A DNA stretch of 19,767 nt from UBA6136 sp964344495 (GCA_964344495.1 CAYFNI010000038.1:1-19767), one strand, 5' to 3'; positions 1 to 8,446 are shown, counted from the stretch's first letter. Program-made: numbers and translations. Notes: a model not told the origin generated them from the sequence alone.

Positions 1-841
1 CAGGCTCTACAGGCGCGGCCTGAGCGGCCCGCGCAAGGTTTCCAGCACCGGACTTCTGTGCATGAGCATAGCGCTTGATGACCTGCACAAGGGCTTCGTC
101 ACTGGCACGCTCGGCGGTCAGGACAGTCGGCCATCCTTCGCCTGCGGACAGGGCTGCGATTCGCTCGCTGGGCACGACCAGACACGGCCGTGGGGCGTGT
201 TGAAGCCCAGCGCCCTGCAGCAGGGATTCGAGGTGGGCCAAGGCCTCGCCACTGGTGACGATCACCGCATCAAAGCCACCCGCCGACCAGGTAGTCAGGG
301 CGCCGGCCAATCGATCGGCGGCAACCGGCACCCGGGCATAGACCTCGGCATAGTGGACGTCGGCGCCCCGCTCGCGGAGCACCTCTGCCAGCCGTTCGCG
401 TCCGCCCTCGCCGCGGACGATCAGAATGCGCTGGCCGGCCACTGCAGCCATGCGCGGATCCGCCAGCAGGGTCTCGCTGTTGAATTCGGGATACGGGACC
501 AGATCGACCCGCAGTCCAGCCTGCTCGAGCGCAGTCGCGGTAGCCTCGCCGACGGCGGCCAGCCGGGTCGGACCGGCGAGGTGTGCCATCCAGCCGCTCT
601 CCACGTGCAGGGCGAGCCGCGCGGCATTGGCGCTGACGAAGATGATCCAGTCCCAGGCCGGCAGGGCCTTGAGCGCTTCGACGGCGGCGGGATTGGCGCT
701 TGGAACGATCTCCAGCAACGGTGCCAGCACCGGCTGGCCGCCGGCTTCGAGAATCAACTGAGCCAGTCCTTCGGCCTGGCCTTCAGGACGGGTCACCAGC
801 ACCTGCATGCCGGTCAAGGGTTGGAGCGCGGAGTAGGTCAT
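1..841 (-). CDS. hemD: Uroporphyrinogen-III synthase, partial at the left edge, probable HemD-HemX fusion
   Basis: Cyclises hydroxymethylbilane, the HemC product, to uroporphyrinogen III in the cytoplasm, with inversion of ring D. The reading frame starts at ATG 841-839, sharing ATGA with the hemC stop, and stays open for 280 codons to the window edge. Visible HemD hallmarks are an N-terminal VLVTRPEGQA segment, IIFVSANAAR, the central IVRGEGGRERL motif, VIVTSGEAL and the C-terminal VVPSERIAAL and ASDEAL motifs. A normal HemD of about 250-260 residues would end soon after ASDEAL, near residue 260. Here about 20 more residues follow (AHAQKSGAGNLARAAQAAP), alanine-rich and linker-like, with no stop. 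This suggests either a long tail or a fusion to the HemX membrane protein, an arrangement known in some proteobacteria. The HemD identity is seen in sequence; the fusion is inferred because the rest lies outside the window. Confidence 0.93.
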   Translation of the reverse strand, partial: MTYSALQPLTGMQVLVTRPEGQAEGLAQLILEAGGQPVLAPLLEIVPSANPAAVEALKALPAWDWIIFVSANAARLALHVESGWMAHLAGPTRLAAVGEATATALEQAGLRVDLVPYPEFNSETLLADPRMAAVAGQRILIVRGEGGRERLAEVLRERGADVHYAEVYARVPVAADRLAGALTTWSAGGFDAVIVTSGEALAHLESLLQGAGLQHAPRPCLVVPSERIAALSAGEGWPTVLTAERASDEALVQVIKRYAHAQKSGAGNLARAAQAAPVEP

Positions 842-1767
842 GGGGACACACCCAATTCAGCCAGAATCTGATCCGCACCCTCCGCCAGAAGGCGGTCAGC
901 CAGCGCGGTGCCCAGTGCCTCGGCCTGCGTCCGCGCACCGCGGATTTCGCCGCGCACGACCCGCTGGCCGTCGGGTGCAGCGACCAGGCCGCGCAGCCGA
1001 ATGTGATGGCCCTGCAATTCAGCATAGCCGGCAATGGGAACCTGACAGCCCCCATTCAGACGATGATTGAAGGCGCGCTCGGCCCGAACACAATCGGCCG
1101 TATCGGGATCGTGCAGCCCGCTCAGGAGGGCATGGATGCGGGAGTCGTCCTGCCGGCATTCAATGCCGATGGCACCCTGACCAACGGCTGGAAGGCTGTC
1201 CTCGGGCGCCAGTATTTCGGTGATACGATCGGCCAGACCCAGCCGGATAAGTCCGGCAGCAGCGAGCAGAATGGCATCCAGGCCGTCCGCTTCGAGCTTG
1301 TCCAGCCGTGTACCGACGTTGCCACGCACGCTGCTGAGCTGGCAATCGGGCAGCCGAAGCTTGAGCTGGCATTGCCGACGCAGGCTGGAGGTGCCGATAC
1401 GGGCGTCTGGCGGCAGGTCGGCGAGACCGGCATGGCGGGTTGAAACCAGCGCATCGCGGGGATCTTCACGGGTCAGAATGGCCGCCAGATGCAAGCCAGG
1501 CGGCAGTTCGGCCGGCACGTCTTTCATGGAATGGACGGCCATGTCGGCCGCGCCCGCCAGAATACCCTGCTCCAGTTCCTTGACGAACAACCCCTTCCCG
1601 CCGACCTTGGCCAGCGGCGCATCGAGAATCTTGTCGCCCTGCGTCACCATCCGGACCAGTTCCACCTGCAATCCCGGGTGCGCCGCCTGCAGGCGGGCGG
1701 CCACATGCTCGGCCTGCCAGAGTGCCAGAGGGCTTTTGCGGGTTGCGATCCGAAGGGTTTTCAGCAC
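838..1767 (-). CDS. hemC: Hydroxymethylbilane synthase (porphobilinogen deaminase)
   Basis: Polymerises four porphobilinogen molecules to hydroxymethylbilane in the cytoplasmic heme pathway. From the GTG at 1767 the protein is 309 residues, close to the E. coli enzyme, and begins with LKTLRIATRKSPLALWQ, the usual family start. The catalytic aspartate lies in HSMKD (about residue 83) and the dipyrromethane-cofactor cysteine in NGGCQVPIAG (about residue 241). The arginine-rich substrate segment SSLRRQCQL is also present. A longer frame from TTG 1809 adds 14 residues (MICYTSAYLPGNPT) unlike the family. That TTG also lies upstream of a plausible -10 box at 1795-1800, so I prefer GTG 1767. There is no clear Shine-Dalgarno sequence before it. 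The stop overlaps the hemD start by four bases, implying translational coupling. Function is very secure; the start is likely but not certain. Confidence 0.96.
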   Translation of the reverse strand: MLKTLRIATRKSPLALWQAEHVAARLQAAHPGLQVELVRMVTQGDKILDAPLAKVGGKGLFVKELEQGILAGAADMAVHSMKDVPAELPPGLHLAAILTREDPRDALVSTRHAGLADLPPDARIGTSSLRRQCQLKLRLPDCQLSSVRGNVGTRLDKLEADGLDAILLAAAGLIRLGLADRITEILAPEDSLPAVGQGAIGIECRQDDSRIHALLSGLHDPDTADCVRAERAFNHRLNGGCQVPIAGYAELQGHHIRLRGLVAAPDGQRVVRGEIRGARTQAEALGTALADRLLAEGADQILAELGVSP

Positions 1768-1794
1768 GGTCGGGTTTCCGGGCAAATAAGCCGA

Positions 1795-1803
1795 AGTGTA
1801 GCA
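1795..1803 (-). promoter_or_regulatory. Candidate extended -10 promoter for hemC-hemD
   Basis: On the minus strand the 65-base gap between the tpm stop and hemC reads TGC-TACACT, an extended -10 form (TGnTAnnnT). It lies about 28 bases upstream of the GTG 1767 start. No good -35 hexamer is seen at 16-18 bases, which is tolerated by extended -10 promoters. It would give a leader of roughly 20 bases and would exclude the upstream TTG start. This is inferred from pattern only. Confidence 0.35.
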
Positions 1804-1832
1804 GATCAAGGCGCTGACATCGGCCAGGCGCT

Positions 1833-2489
1833 TCAGCGGGGCAGGAGCCGCCAGGCCGTCTCGGTCAGCCAGGGGAGGCCGCGCTGCTGCAGGGCCGGAT
1901 TGTCGGCCAGCGCATCGACCTGCTCCAGCACTTCGATCACGTAACGGTCGCCGAACAGTCGCCGGACCTGCTCGGCCGGTGTGGCAAACGGCGGGCCGCT
2001 CATGTCGGCGGGATCGTAATCAAACGTAATCAGGAGTATCGGCGCGGCGGGCTGGGCCAGCGCCTGCAGCCGGGCGGCATAGCGCGTCTGCAGGTCCGGG
2101 GGCAGAGCGATCAGCGCTGCGCGATCGTACACCGCATCGACCGGTCCCAGCACCGCAGCGTCCAGCTGGAAGAAATCGCCCTGAAATAGCCGCAGGCCCG
2201 ACACCTCGAACAGCGGCAGACCGCCAGCATCGGCTGGCTCGGCGACCAGCGATTGTTCGGCCAGAAACTGCCGGATCGCGAGCGGGCTGAGCTCAATACC
2301 GGTGACGCTCATACCCTGCTGCAGCAGATAGACGAGGTCCACACTTTTGCCGCACAAGGGGACGAATACCCGGCTGCCCGGCCCGACACCCAGCGCGGTC
2401 CAGTGTCGGGCCAGCAGGGGATGCACGGCAGGCAGATGAAAACCGATCTGCGCCTGCTCCCATCTTTCAATCCAGAAGGCCTTATCCAT
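1833..2489 (-). CDS. tpm: Thiopurine S-methyltransferase family protein
   Basis: SAM-dependent methyltransferase of the TPMT family. Bacterial members methylate thiopurines and have been linked to methylation of selenium and tellurium oxyanions; the natural substrate here is not known. The protein has 218 residues, the usual family length. It opens with MDKAFWIERWEQAQIGFH, the family-typical N terminus in which W-x-x-RW and the downstream GFH are conserved. The SAM-binding core is visible as VFVPLCGKSVDL (motif I), GIELSPLAI, GDFF and YDRAALIALPP. The ATG at 2489 is preceded by a good ribosome site (GAGGA, about five bases away). It lies seven bases downstream of a small membrane-protein gene, so the two are probably co-transcribed. 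About 65 bases then separate it from hemC. Confidence 0.93.
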   Translation of the reverse strand: MDKAFWIERWEQAQIGFHLPAVHPLLARHWTALGVGPGSRVFVPLCGKSVDLVYLLQQGMSVTGIELSPLAIRQFLAEQSLVAEPADAGGLPLFEVSGLRLFQGDFFQLDAAVLGPVDAVYDRAALIALPPDLQTRYAARLQALAQPAAPILLITFDYDPADMSGPPFATPAEQVRRLFGDRYVIEVLEQVDALADNPALQQRGLPWLTETAWRLLPR

Positions 2490-2496
2490 GTGATCC

Positions 2497-2778
2497 TCAA
2501 ACCGCCAGTCGATTGCGCACCAGCGCCTTCATGAAGGCATACAGGCTGAACAGGGTCCATAGCCCCTCCATCAGGATGATGCCGGCCGGAGACGCTTCCA
2601 GTGCCAGATAGGTCATGACGCCTGAACCGCCGGCATTCATGGCCGCATAAAGAGCACCCTCACTGTCCAGCCAGCGGAACAGATTCGCCACATAGGCAAG
2701 CAGAACCGTCAACGCGGCCACCAGCGACAACACCTCATTCGGGTTATCGAGCAAAACCAGCAGACTGTCGAAATTCAT
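2497..2778 (-). CDS. Small integral membrane protein, CBU_0592-like
   Basis: A 93-residue protein of unknown function, almost all of it hydrophobic. Three membrane segments can be proposed: VLSLVAALTVLLAYVANLF, ALYAAMNAGGSGVMTYLAL and AGIILMEGLWTLFSLYAFM. The composition and the N-(A/G)-G-S-G pattern resemble the small CBU_0592-type membrane domain, a recollection that I could not test. I start it at ATG 2778 because AGGGGA lies just upstream at good spacing. A GTG at 2814 would add 12 polar residues before the first membrane segment without a better ribosome site. It is seven bases from tpm on the same strand. A function linked to tpm is possible only by association. It is the first gene of the leftward unit and is divergent from leuS. 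Confidence 0.75.
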   Translation of the reverse strand: MNFDSLLVLLDNPNEVLSLVAALTVLLAYVANLFRWLDSEGALYAAMNAGGSGVMTYLALEASPAGIILMEGLWTLFSLYAFMKALVRNRLAV

Positions 2779-2896
2779 GACTCCCCTGAAGATCGCCTGA
2801 CACACCCTCGACACAGACCTATCCGGCCAGCGCGCCCATTAAACCGAGTATGACACGAATAACCGACTGACCGATGCCTCCCCGGCGCTGCTGTCA

Positions 2897-2926
2897 TTGC
2901 CCGTCCCGCCCCCGCTTTAGTATCCT
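2897..2926 (+). promoter_or_regulatory. Candidate sigma-70 promoter for the leuS operon
   Basis: The 184-base divergent region 2779-2962 separates the small membrane protein (leftward) from leuS (rightward). On the plus strand TTGCCC (2897-2902) is followed after 18 bases by TATCCT (2921-2926), with the overlapping alternative TAGTAT (2918-2923). Both are moderate matches to sigma-70 elements and would give a leader of roughly 30 bases. No strong Shine-Dalgarno precedes the leuS ATG. Nothing else is recognised in this gap. Confidence 0.3.
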
Positions 2927-2962
2927 TCACCGTTTATTGCTACCGCCACGCCAGCCGCACGA

Positions 2963-5569
2963 ATGGACGATATTTACCAGCCCGCCGACATCGAAGCCGA
3001 CGCCCAGCAGTTATGGGAGGCGGCGGGTGTGTTCCGCGCCGTTGAGGATCCGTCGAAGGAAAAATTCTACTGCCTGTCGATGTTTCCCTATCCCAGCGGC
3101 CGGCTGCACATGGGCCATGTCCGCAACTACACCATCGGCGACGTGATCGCCCGTTACCAGCGCATGCTCGGCAAGAACGTGCTGCAACCGATGGGCTGGG
3201 ATGCCTTCGGCCTGCCGGCCGAAAATGCCGCCATGGCCAAGGGTGTGCCGCCGGGAGACTGGACCTACGACAACATTGCCTACATGAAGCAGCAGCTCAA
3301 GGAACTGGGCTTCGGCTATGACTGGCAGCGCGAGATCGCCACCTGCTCGCCCGACTACTACCGCTGGGAGCAGTGGTTCTTCCTGCGGCTGCTGGAAAAG
3401 GGACTGGTCTACAAGAAAACCTCGCCGGTGAACTGGTGCCCGCACGACAACACCGTACTGGCCAACGAACAGGTCATCGAGGGTTGCTGCTGGCGCTGCG
3501 ACACGCCGGTGGTGCGCAAGGAAATATCGCAGTGGTTCATGAGGATCACCGCTTACGCCGACGAACTGCTGGCCGAACTCGACACCCTTACGGGCTGGCC
3601 AGATCAGGTCCGCACCATGCAGGCCAACTGGATCGGCAAGAGTCACGGCGTCCGGTTCGCCTTCCCCTACTCGCTGGACGGTCAGGACGGCCAGCTCTGG
3701 GTCTACACCACGCGGGCCGACACCCTCATGGGCGTGACGTTCTGTGCTGTCGCGCCGGAACACCCGCTGGCCACCCATGCGGCTCAAACGAATCCTGCAC
3801 TTGCCGCCTTCATCAAGGCCTGCGAACAAAGCGGCACCGCCGAAGCCGATGTCGCTACCATGGAAAAGAAGGGCATGGACACCGGGCTCACCGTCACCCA
3901 CCCGCTGACTGGCAAGGCCGTGCCGGTCTGGGTCGCCAATTATGTACTGATGAGTTACGGCGAAGGCGCCGTGATGGCGGTGCCAGCCCACGATGAGCGC
4001 GATTTCCATTTCGCCCATACATACGGTCTGGACATTCGGCAGGTGATTCAACCCAGGGACCGGGGCGAAGCGCCATTTACGATGGACCGCTGGCAGGACT
4101 GGTACGGCGACAAGACCGTCGGCGTCTGTGTCCATTCGGGTCCCTATGACGGGCTGGATCATCACGCCGCCGTCGATGCCATCGCCGCCGATCTGGCCGC
4201 CAAGGGCCTCGGCGAAAAGCAGACCAATTTCCGCCTGCGCGACTGGGGTGTCTCCCGTCAGCGCTACTGGGGCTGCCCGGTGCCGGTCATCTATTGCGAT
4301 GACTGCGGCACGGTGCCGGTGCCGGACGACCAACTGCCAGTCACACTGCCCAAGGATGTCGACATCACCGGCGTCGGTTCGCCGCTGGCAAAACTGGAGA
4401 ATTTCGTTCATGTCGACTGCCCGCAGTGCGGCAAACCGGCACGCCGCGAGACTGACACCTTCGACACGTTCATGGAGTCATCGTGGTACTTCGCCCGCTA
4501 CACCGGCGCTGATAACGATCAGGCCATGCTGGACGCCCGCGCGGATTACTGGCTGCCGGTCGATCAATATATCGGCGGCATCGAGCACGCCATCCTGCAT
4601 CTGCTGTACTCACGCTTCTATCACAAGCTGCTGCGCGATGCCGGACTGGTGCACTGCGACGAGCCGTTTGCCAACCTGCTCACCCAGGGCATGGTGGTCG
4701 CACCGACCTTCTTCCGCGACGACAACGGCAAGAAGGCCTATGTCGGTCCGACTGACGTCGAGGTCAGCACCGATGACAAGGGCCGCATCACCGGCGCCAC
4801 GCTCAAGGCAGATGGCCAGCCGGTCAAGGTCGGCGGCACCGAAAAAATGTCCAAGTCCAAGAACAATGGCGTCGACCCGGAGCATCTGGTCAGCCGCTAC
4901 GGCGCCGATACCGTGCGCCTGTTCACCATGTTCGCGGCCCCGCCGGAACAGTCCCTCGAATGGTCCGATTCCGGCGTCGAAGGTGGCTACCGCTTCCTGA
5001 AGCGGCTCTGGAAACAGGTCGCCACCCATGTCAATGAGGGTGCCGCACCGGCGCTCGACACCTCGCGTCTGGATGACGGCCAGAAGACCCTGCGCCGGCA
5101 GGTGCATGAAACCCTGCGCAAGGTCAGTGACGACATGGGCCGGCGCTTCACGTTCAATACCGCGATTGCCGCCAACATGGAATTGTTGAACGCACTGGCT
5201 AAATTCACCGATACCCGCGATCAGGGTCGGGCTGTGCGGCAGGAAGCGCTCGAATTGGTCACCCTGATGCTGGCCCCGATCGTGCCGCACATCTGCCAGC
5301 GGCTCTGGCAGGCGCTTGGACATGCGGGCATCGTTGCCACCGAGGCCTGGCCCTGTGTCGATGCCTCGGCCCTGACTCAGGACGCCATCGAACTGGTGGT
5401 CCAGGTCAACGGCAAGCTGCGAGGCAAGATCACGGTACCGGTGGAAGCCGACCAGGCCAGCATCGAATCAGCGGCCCTGGCGGATGAGAACGTCCTCCGC
5501 TTCACCGAAGGCAAGCCGCCGAAGAAAGTGATCGTAGTACCCCGCAAGCTTGTGAATATCGTTCTCTGA
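2963..5569 (+). CDS. leuS: Leucyl-tRNA synthetase
   Basis: Class I aminoacyl-tRNA synthetase that charges tRNA-Leu in the cytoplasm. It has 868 residues, close to the E. coli enzyme. The HIGH signature appears as HMGH (residues 49-52, in PSGRLHMGHVRNYTIGD) and KMSKS at residues 628-632. Between them lie the zinc-binding cysteines around WCPHDNTVLANE and CCWRC, the editing (CP1) domain with the conserved TTRADT threonine-rich motif, and a second cysteine cluster (YCDDCG, CPQCGK). A leucine-specific insertion (VGPTDVEVSTDDKGRI) comes before KMSKS. The C terminus ends in GKPPKKVIVVPRKLVNIV, as is typical. The ATG at 2963 gives the family-standard start. It is the first gene of a five-gene rightward cluster, with lptE beginning two bases after its stop. 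A long open frame on the opposite strand is a compositional shadow. Confidence 0.98.
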   Translation: MDDIYQPADIEADAQQLWEAAGVFRAVEDPSKEKFYCLSMFPYPSGRLHMGHVRNYTIGDVIARYQRMLGKNVLQPMGWDAFGLPAENAAMAKGVPPGDWTYDNIAYMKQQLKELGFGYDWQREIATCSPDYYRWEQWFFLRLLEKGLVYKKTSPVNWCPHDNTVLANEQVIEGCCWRCDTPVVRKEISQWFMRITAYADELLAELDTLTGWPDQVRTMQANWIGKSHGVRFAFPYSLDGQDGQLWVYTTRADTLMGVTFCAVAPEHPLATHAAQTNPALAAFIKACEQSGTAEADVATMEKKGMDTGLTVTHPLTGKAVPVWVANYVLMSYGEGAVMAVPAHDERDFHFAHTYGLDIRQVIQPRDRGEAPFTMDRWQDWYGDKTVGVCVHSGPYDGLDHHAAVDAIAADLAAKGLGEKQTNFRLRDWGVSRQRYWGCPVPVIYCDDCGTVPVPDDQLPVTLPKDVDITGVGSPLAKLENFVHVDCPQCGKPARRETDTFDTFMESSWYFARYTGADNDQAMLDARADYWLPVDQYIGGIEHAILHLLYSRFYHKLLRDAGLVHCDEPFANLLTQGMVVAPTFFRDDNGKKAYVGPTDVEVSTDDKGRITGATLKADGQPVKVGGTEKMSKSKNNGVDPEHLVSRYGADTVRLFTMFAAPPEQSLEWSDSGVEGGYRFLKRLWKQVATHVNEGAAPALDTSRLDDGQKTLRRQVHETLRKVSDDMGRRFTFNTAIAANMELLNALAKFTDTRDQGRAVRQEALELVTLMLAPIVPHICQRLWQALGHAGIVATEAWPCVDASALTQDAIELVVQVNGKLRGKITVPVEADQASIESAALADENVLRFTEGKPPKKVIVVPRKLVNIVL

Positions 5570-5571
5570 AC

Positions 5572-6096
5572 ATGCCCGTGACCGCTCTCACCGCCCGCAT
5601 TGGTGTCCTGCTGCTGGCCGCGACTCTGGCGGGCTGCGGGTTTCACCTGCGCGGCTCGATGCCCGGCTCCACCAAGGACAAGACCTTCATTGTCACCGGT
5701 GCAGGCCCCAGCAACCCGGTCTACGCCAGCTTCGCTACGGCGCTGCAGACGGCAGGCGGCAGCATCACCAAAAATCCCGCCCAAGCCAGCGGCATCATCG
5801 AAATCGTCCGCACCAAGCAGATCCGCCGCCCGATCACGCTCAGCGCAGCCGGCCGCGCCAATACGTTCGACCTGCGCCTGCTGGTGATCTACGAGGTGTC
5901 CGACGCCAAGGGCAATATCCTGATTCCGGAGCGGGAACTCGAAATTCAGCGCGAGTATTTCAACACTCAGGCCTCCCCCCTCGGTCAGGGACTCGAGGAA
6001 GTCCAGATCCGCGCCGAAATGGAAAAGGAAGCGGGACAAGCTCTGGTCAGGCAGGTGGTCTACTCGCTGGAAAACCGCCCCGCCAAGGCACCGTGA
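5572..6096 (+). CDS. lptE: LPS-assembly lipoprotein LptE
   Basis: Outer-membrane lipoprotein that plugs the LptD barrel and helps insert lipopolysaccharide into the outer leaflet. The 174-residue protein begins with a lipoprotein signal peptide whose lipobox is LAGC, lipidated cysteine at residue 22, followed by the typical GFHLRG. Later segments (FATALQTAGGSI, LLVIYEVSDAKG, QREYFNTQASPLG) fit the LptE fold and its variable-length family of about 160-200 residues. It starts two bases after leuS, an arrangement common in gammaproteobacteria. Its stop overlaps the holA GTG start (GTGA), which implies translational coupling. Together with bamA in this window it shows a Gram-negative envelope. 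The low sequence conservation of the family means the call rests on lipobox, size and context together. Confidence 0.94.
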   Translation: MPVTALTARIGVLLLAATLAGCGFHLRGSMPGSTKDKTFIVTGAGPSNPVYASFATALQTAGGSITKNPAQASGIIEIVRTKQIRRPITLSAAGRANTFDLRLLVIYEVSDAKGNILIPERELEIQREYFNTQASPLGQGLEEVQIRAEMEKEAGQALVRQVVYSLENRPAKAP

Positions 6097-7145
6097 AACT
6101 CTATCCGGAGCAACTGGGGCCGCATCTGAAAGGCCCGCTGGCGCCTGTCTACGTGCTCAGCGGCGACGAACCCCTGCAACTGCTGGAGGCGTCGGATGCC
6201 CTGCGCGCAGCGGCTCGATCGGCCGGCTATCTGAATCGGGAACTCTTTACTGTCGATGGCGGGTTCGATTGGAGCGCCTTCAGGGCCGCCTGCGATACCC
6301 AATCGCTGTTTGGCGAAGCCCGGGTGTTGGATGTGCGTTTCACCGCCAAACCGGACAAGACCGCCACTCAAGCCCTGATGCGGTTTGCCGAACGTCCCCC
6401 CGCCGATGTCCTGCTATTGCTCGCCCTGCCGAAACTGGGCAAGGCCGAGCTGGCTGCCGGCTGGTGCTCGGCGCTGGAACGCATCGGCGTCGTGATTCAG
6501 GTCTGGCCGCTTGAAGGCGAAAAACTGATTCGCTGGCTGGACCGCCGGCTCAATGCACGGGGCCTGCTGTGTGACCAGTCGGGCCTGCACCTGCTGGCCG
6601 CCCGGGTGGAGGGCAACTTGCTGGCCGCGGCTCAGGAAATCGAAAAACTGGCCATTCTTCACGGCAGCGGCCGGCTCACCGATGAGCAGATTGTGCGCGC
6701 CGTGGCGGACAGCGCCCGCTACGATGTATTCGACCTGGCGCAGGAAGCCCTGCTCGGCCAGGTCGGCAAAGCGGCCCGCATCCTGAGCGGCTTGCGCGGC
6801 GAAGGCATTGCCGCACCCGTGGTCCTGTGGGCGCTGACCCGCGAATGCCGGCTCCTGAACCAGCTGCAGACCGAACGCCAGCAGGGCGTTCCAACCGAAA
6901 CACTGTTCGCGCGGCATCGCATCTGGGAGCCGCGCAAATCGGCCTTCGGCCATGCCTTGCAGCGCAACACCCCGGCCACGATCCGTCGGGCGCTGATGCT
7001 GGCCGCTCAGGCCGACCGCATCATCAAGGGCCTGCAATCGGGAGACGACTGGGATACGCTACTGATGATCTGCGAGTCCCTGAGTGGCCCGCGCGCACCC
7101 ACCGCCCCCTTTCATCAACCCCTTCTGTCTCAGGTATTGAACTGA
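6093..7145 (+). CDS. holA: DNA polymerase III subunit delta
   Basis: Delta subunit of the clamp loader, which opens the beta sliding clamp during DNA replication. The protein has 350 residues, near the E. coli length. It starts from a GTG at 6093 that overlaps the lptE stop; an AAGG sequence a few bases upstream is a plausible ribosome site. Family features include the N-terminal VYVLSGDEPLQLLEASDALR, the segment AFRAACDTQSLFGEARVLDVR and the AAA+-like middle region (LLLLALPKLGK, QVWPLEGEKLIRWLDRRL). The region LAARVEGNLLAAAQEIEKLAIL, with the downstream DLAQEALLG, is also typical. The C-terminal helical collar domain follows. As expected for delta, there is no Walker A motif. It sits in the common leuS-lptE-holA order, with proA two bases downstream. 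Confidence 0.96.
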   Translation: MKLYPEQLGPHLKGPLAPVYVLSGDEPLQLLEASDALRAAARSAGYLNRELFTVDGGFDWSAFRAACDTQSLFGEARVLDVRFTAKPDKTATQALMRFAERPPADVLLLLALPKLGKAELAAGWCSALERIGVVIQVWPLEGEKLIRWLDRRLNARGLLCDQSGLHLLAARVEGNLLAAAQEIEKLAILHGSGRLTDEQIVRAVADSARYDVFDLAQEALLGQVGKAARILSGLRGEGIAAPVVLWALTRECRLLNQLQTERQQGVPTETLFARHRIWEPRKSAFGHALQRNTPATIRRALMLAAQADRIIKGLQSGDDWDTLLMICESLSGPRAPTAPFHQPLLSQVLN

Positions 7146-7147
7146 CC

Positions 7148-8410
7148 ATGTCCGACGACCTCGCCAGCCAGATCCATCTCATCGGAACCCGCGCCCGGGC
7201 CGCTTCGCACCTGATCGGGCGCGCGGAAACCGCTGCCAAGAACCAGGCCCTGATGGCCATCGCCGCCGCACTGGAAGCCGGCGCTCCCGACCTGACGGCG
7301 GCGAACCGTCTGGACCTTGAGCGCGGGCAGCAGCAGGGGCTCGACAGCGCCCTGCTGGAGCGGCTGGAACTCAATCCGGCGCGCATCAAGGCGATGGCAG
7401 ACGGCGTTCGAGAAGTTGCGGCCCTGCCCGATCCGGTGGGCGAAATCAACGGCCTGACCTACCGTCCCTCAGGCATTCAGGTCGGTCGCATGCGCGTACC
7501 CCTGGGGGTGATCGGCATCATTTACGAATCGCGGCCAAACGTGACCGCCGATGCCGCCGCCCTGTGTCTGAAATCCGGCAATGCCTGCATCCTGCGCGGC
7601 GGGTCCGAATCCATCCATTCCAATCAGGCGATTGCCCGCTGTATCCGCGCAGGGCTGGAAGCGGCCGGCCTGCCGGGCGATGCCGTGCAGCTGATCGAAA
7701 CCACCGACCGTGCGGCCGTCGGCGCACTCTTGCGGCTCAACGACTGCATCGACGTCATCGTCCCGCGTGGCGGCAAGGGCCTGATCGAACGCATCATGGC
7801 CGAGTCGCGCATACCGGTCATCAAGCATCTCGACGGCATCTGCCACGTCTACATTGACGATCACTGCGACCTGGAGAAGGCGCAGCGCATCGCCATCAAT
7901 GCCAAGACCCAGCGCTATGGCGTCTGCAATGCGATGGAAACGCTGCTGGTGGCGCGCCGCATCGCGCCCATCGTACTGCCGGAACTGGCGCGGCAACTGA
8001 TCGAGAAGGGCGTGGAACTGCGTGGCTGTGAACGCACTTGCGAGCTGGTGCCGGATGCTATCCCCGCCACTCCGGAGGATTGGGATACCGAATATCTGGC
8101 GCCCATTCTCTCGATTCGGGTGGTGGCGGATCTGGATGAGGCCATGGATCACATCCGGGCGCATAGCTCCGGCCACACTGAAGCCATCGTGACCGAGGAT
8201 TACTCAAGGGCCCGACGTTTCCTGCGCGAGGTCGACTCGAGTTCGGTGATGGTGAATGCCTCGACCCGTTTTGCCGACGGTTTTGAATACGGTCTCGGCG
8301 CCGAAATCGGCATCTCGACCGACAAGCTGCATGCCCGCGGACCGGTCGGTCTGGAGGGTCTGACCACGCTCAAGTTCGTGGTGCTGGGTGATGGCCACAT
8401 CCGCGGCTAA
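7148..8410 (+). CDS. proA: Glutamate-5-semialdehyde dehydrogenase (gamma-glutamyl phosphate reductase)
   Basis: Second step of proline synthesis: NADPH-dependent reduction of gamma-glutamyl phosphate to glutamate-5-semialdehyde. From ATG 7148 it has 420 residues, the family norm. An upstream extension of the same frame only overlaps holA and is not part of it. The catalytic cysteine lies in YGVCNAMETLLV (C260). Other conserved segments are RMRVPLGVIGIIYESRPNVT, LRGGSESIHSN, DVIVPRGGKGLIERI, IPVIKHLDGICHVYID and SSVMVNASTRFADGFEYGLGAEIGIST. It starts two bases after holA and is followed 36 bases later by nadD. proA-nadD adjacency is known in Pseudomonas, whereas here the pair is merged onto leuS-lptE-holA. 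proB is not in the window. Confidence 0.98.
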   Translation: MSDDLASQIHLIGTRARAASHLIGRAETAAKNQALMAIAAALEAGAPDLTAANRLDLERGQQQGLDSALLERLELNPARIKAMADGVREVAALPDPVGEINGLTYRPSGIQVGRMRVPLGVIGIIYESRPNVTADAAALCLKSGNACILRGGSESIHSNQAIARCIRAGLEAAGLPGDAVQLIETTDRAAVGALLRLNDCIDVIVPRGGKGLIERIMAESRIPVIKHLDGICHVYIDDHCDLEKAQRIAINAKTQRYGVCNAMETLLVARRIAPIVLPELARQLIEKGVELRGCERTCELVPDAIPATPEDWDTEYLAPILSIRVVADLDEAMDHIRAHSSGHTEAIVTEDYSRARRFLREVDSSSVMVNASTRFADGFEYGLGAEIGISTDKLHARGPVGLEGLTTLKFVVLGDGHIRG

Positions 8411-8446
8411 CCCTGCACAAGTCACCACCCCGATCAGAGCCTTGGC

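Noticed and set aside
62..871. A 269-codon plus-strand open frame across hemD
   Set aside because: It is antisense to the well-supported hemD frame and has no domain features.
3011..4411. A 466-codon open frame on the minus strand inside leuS
   Set aside because: It lies wholly antisense to a clear leuS gene, has no recognisable family, and such long mirror frames are expected in GC-rich codons.
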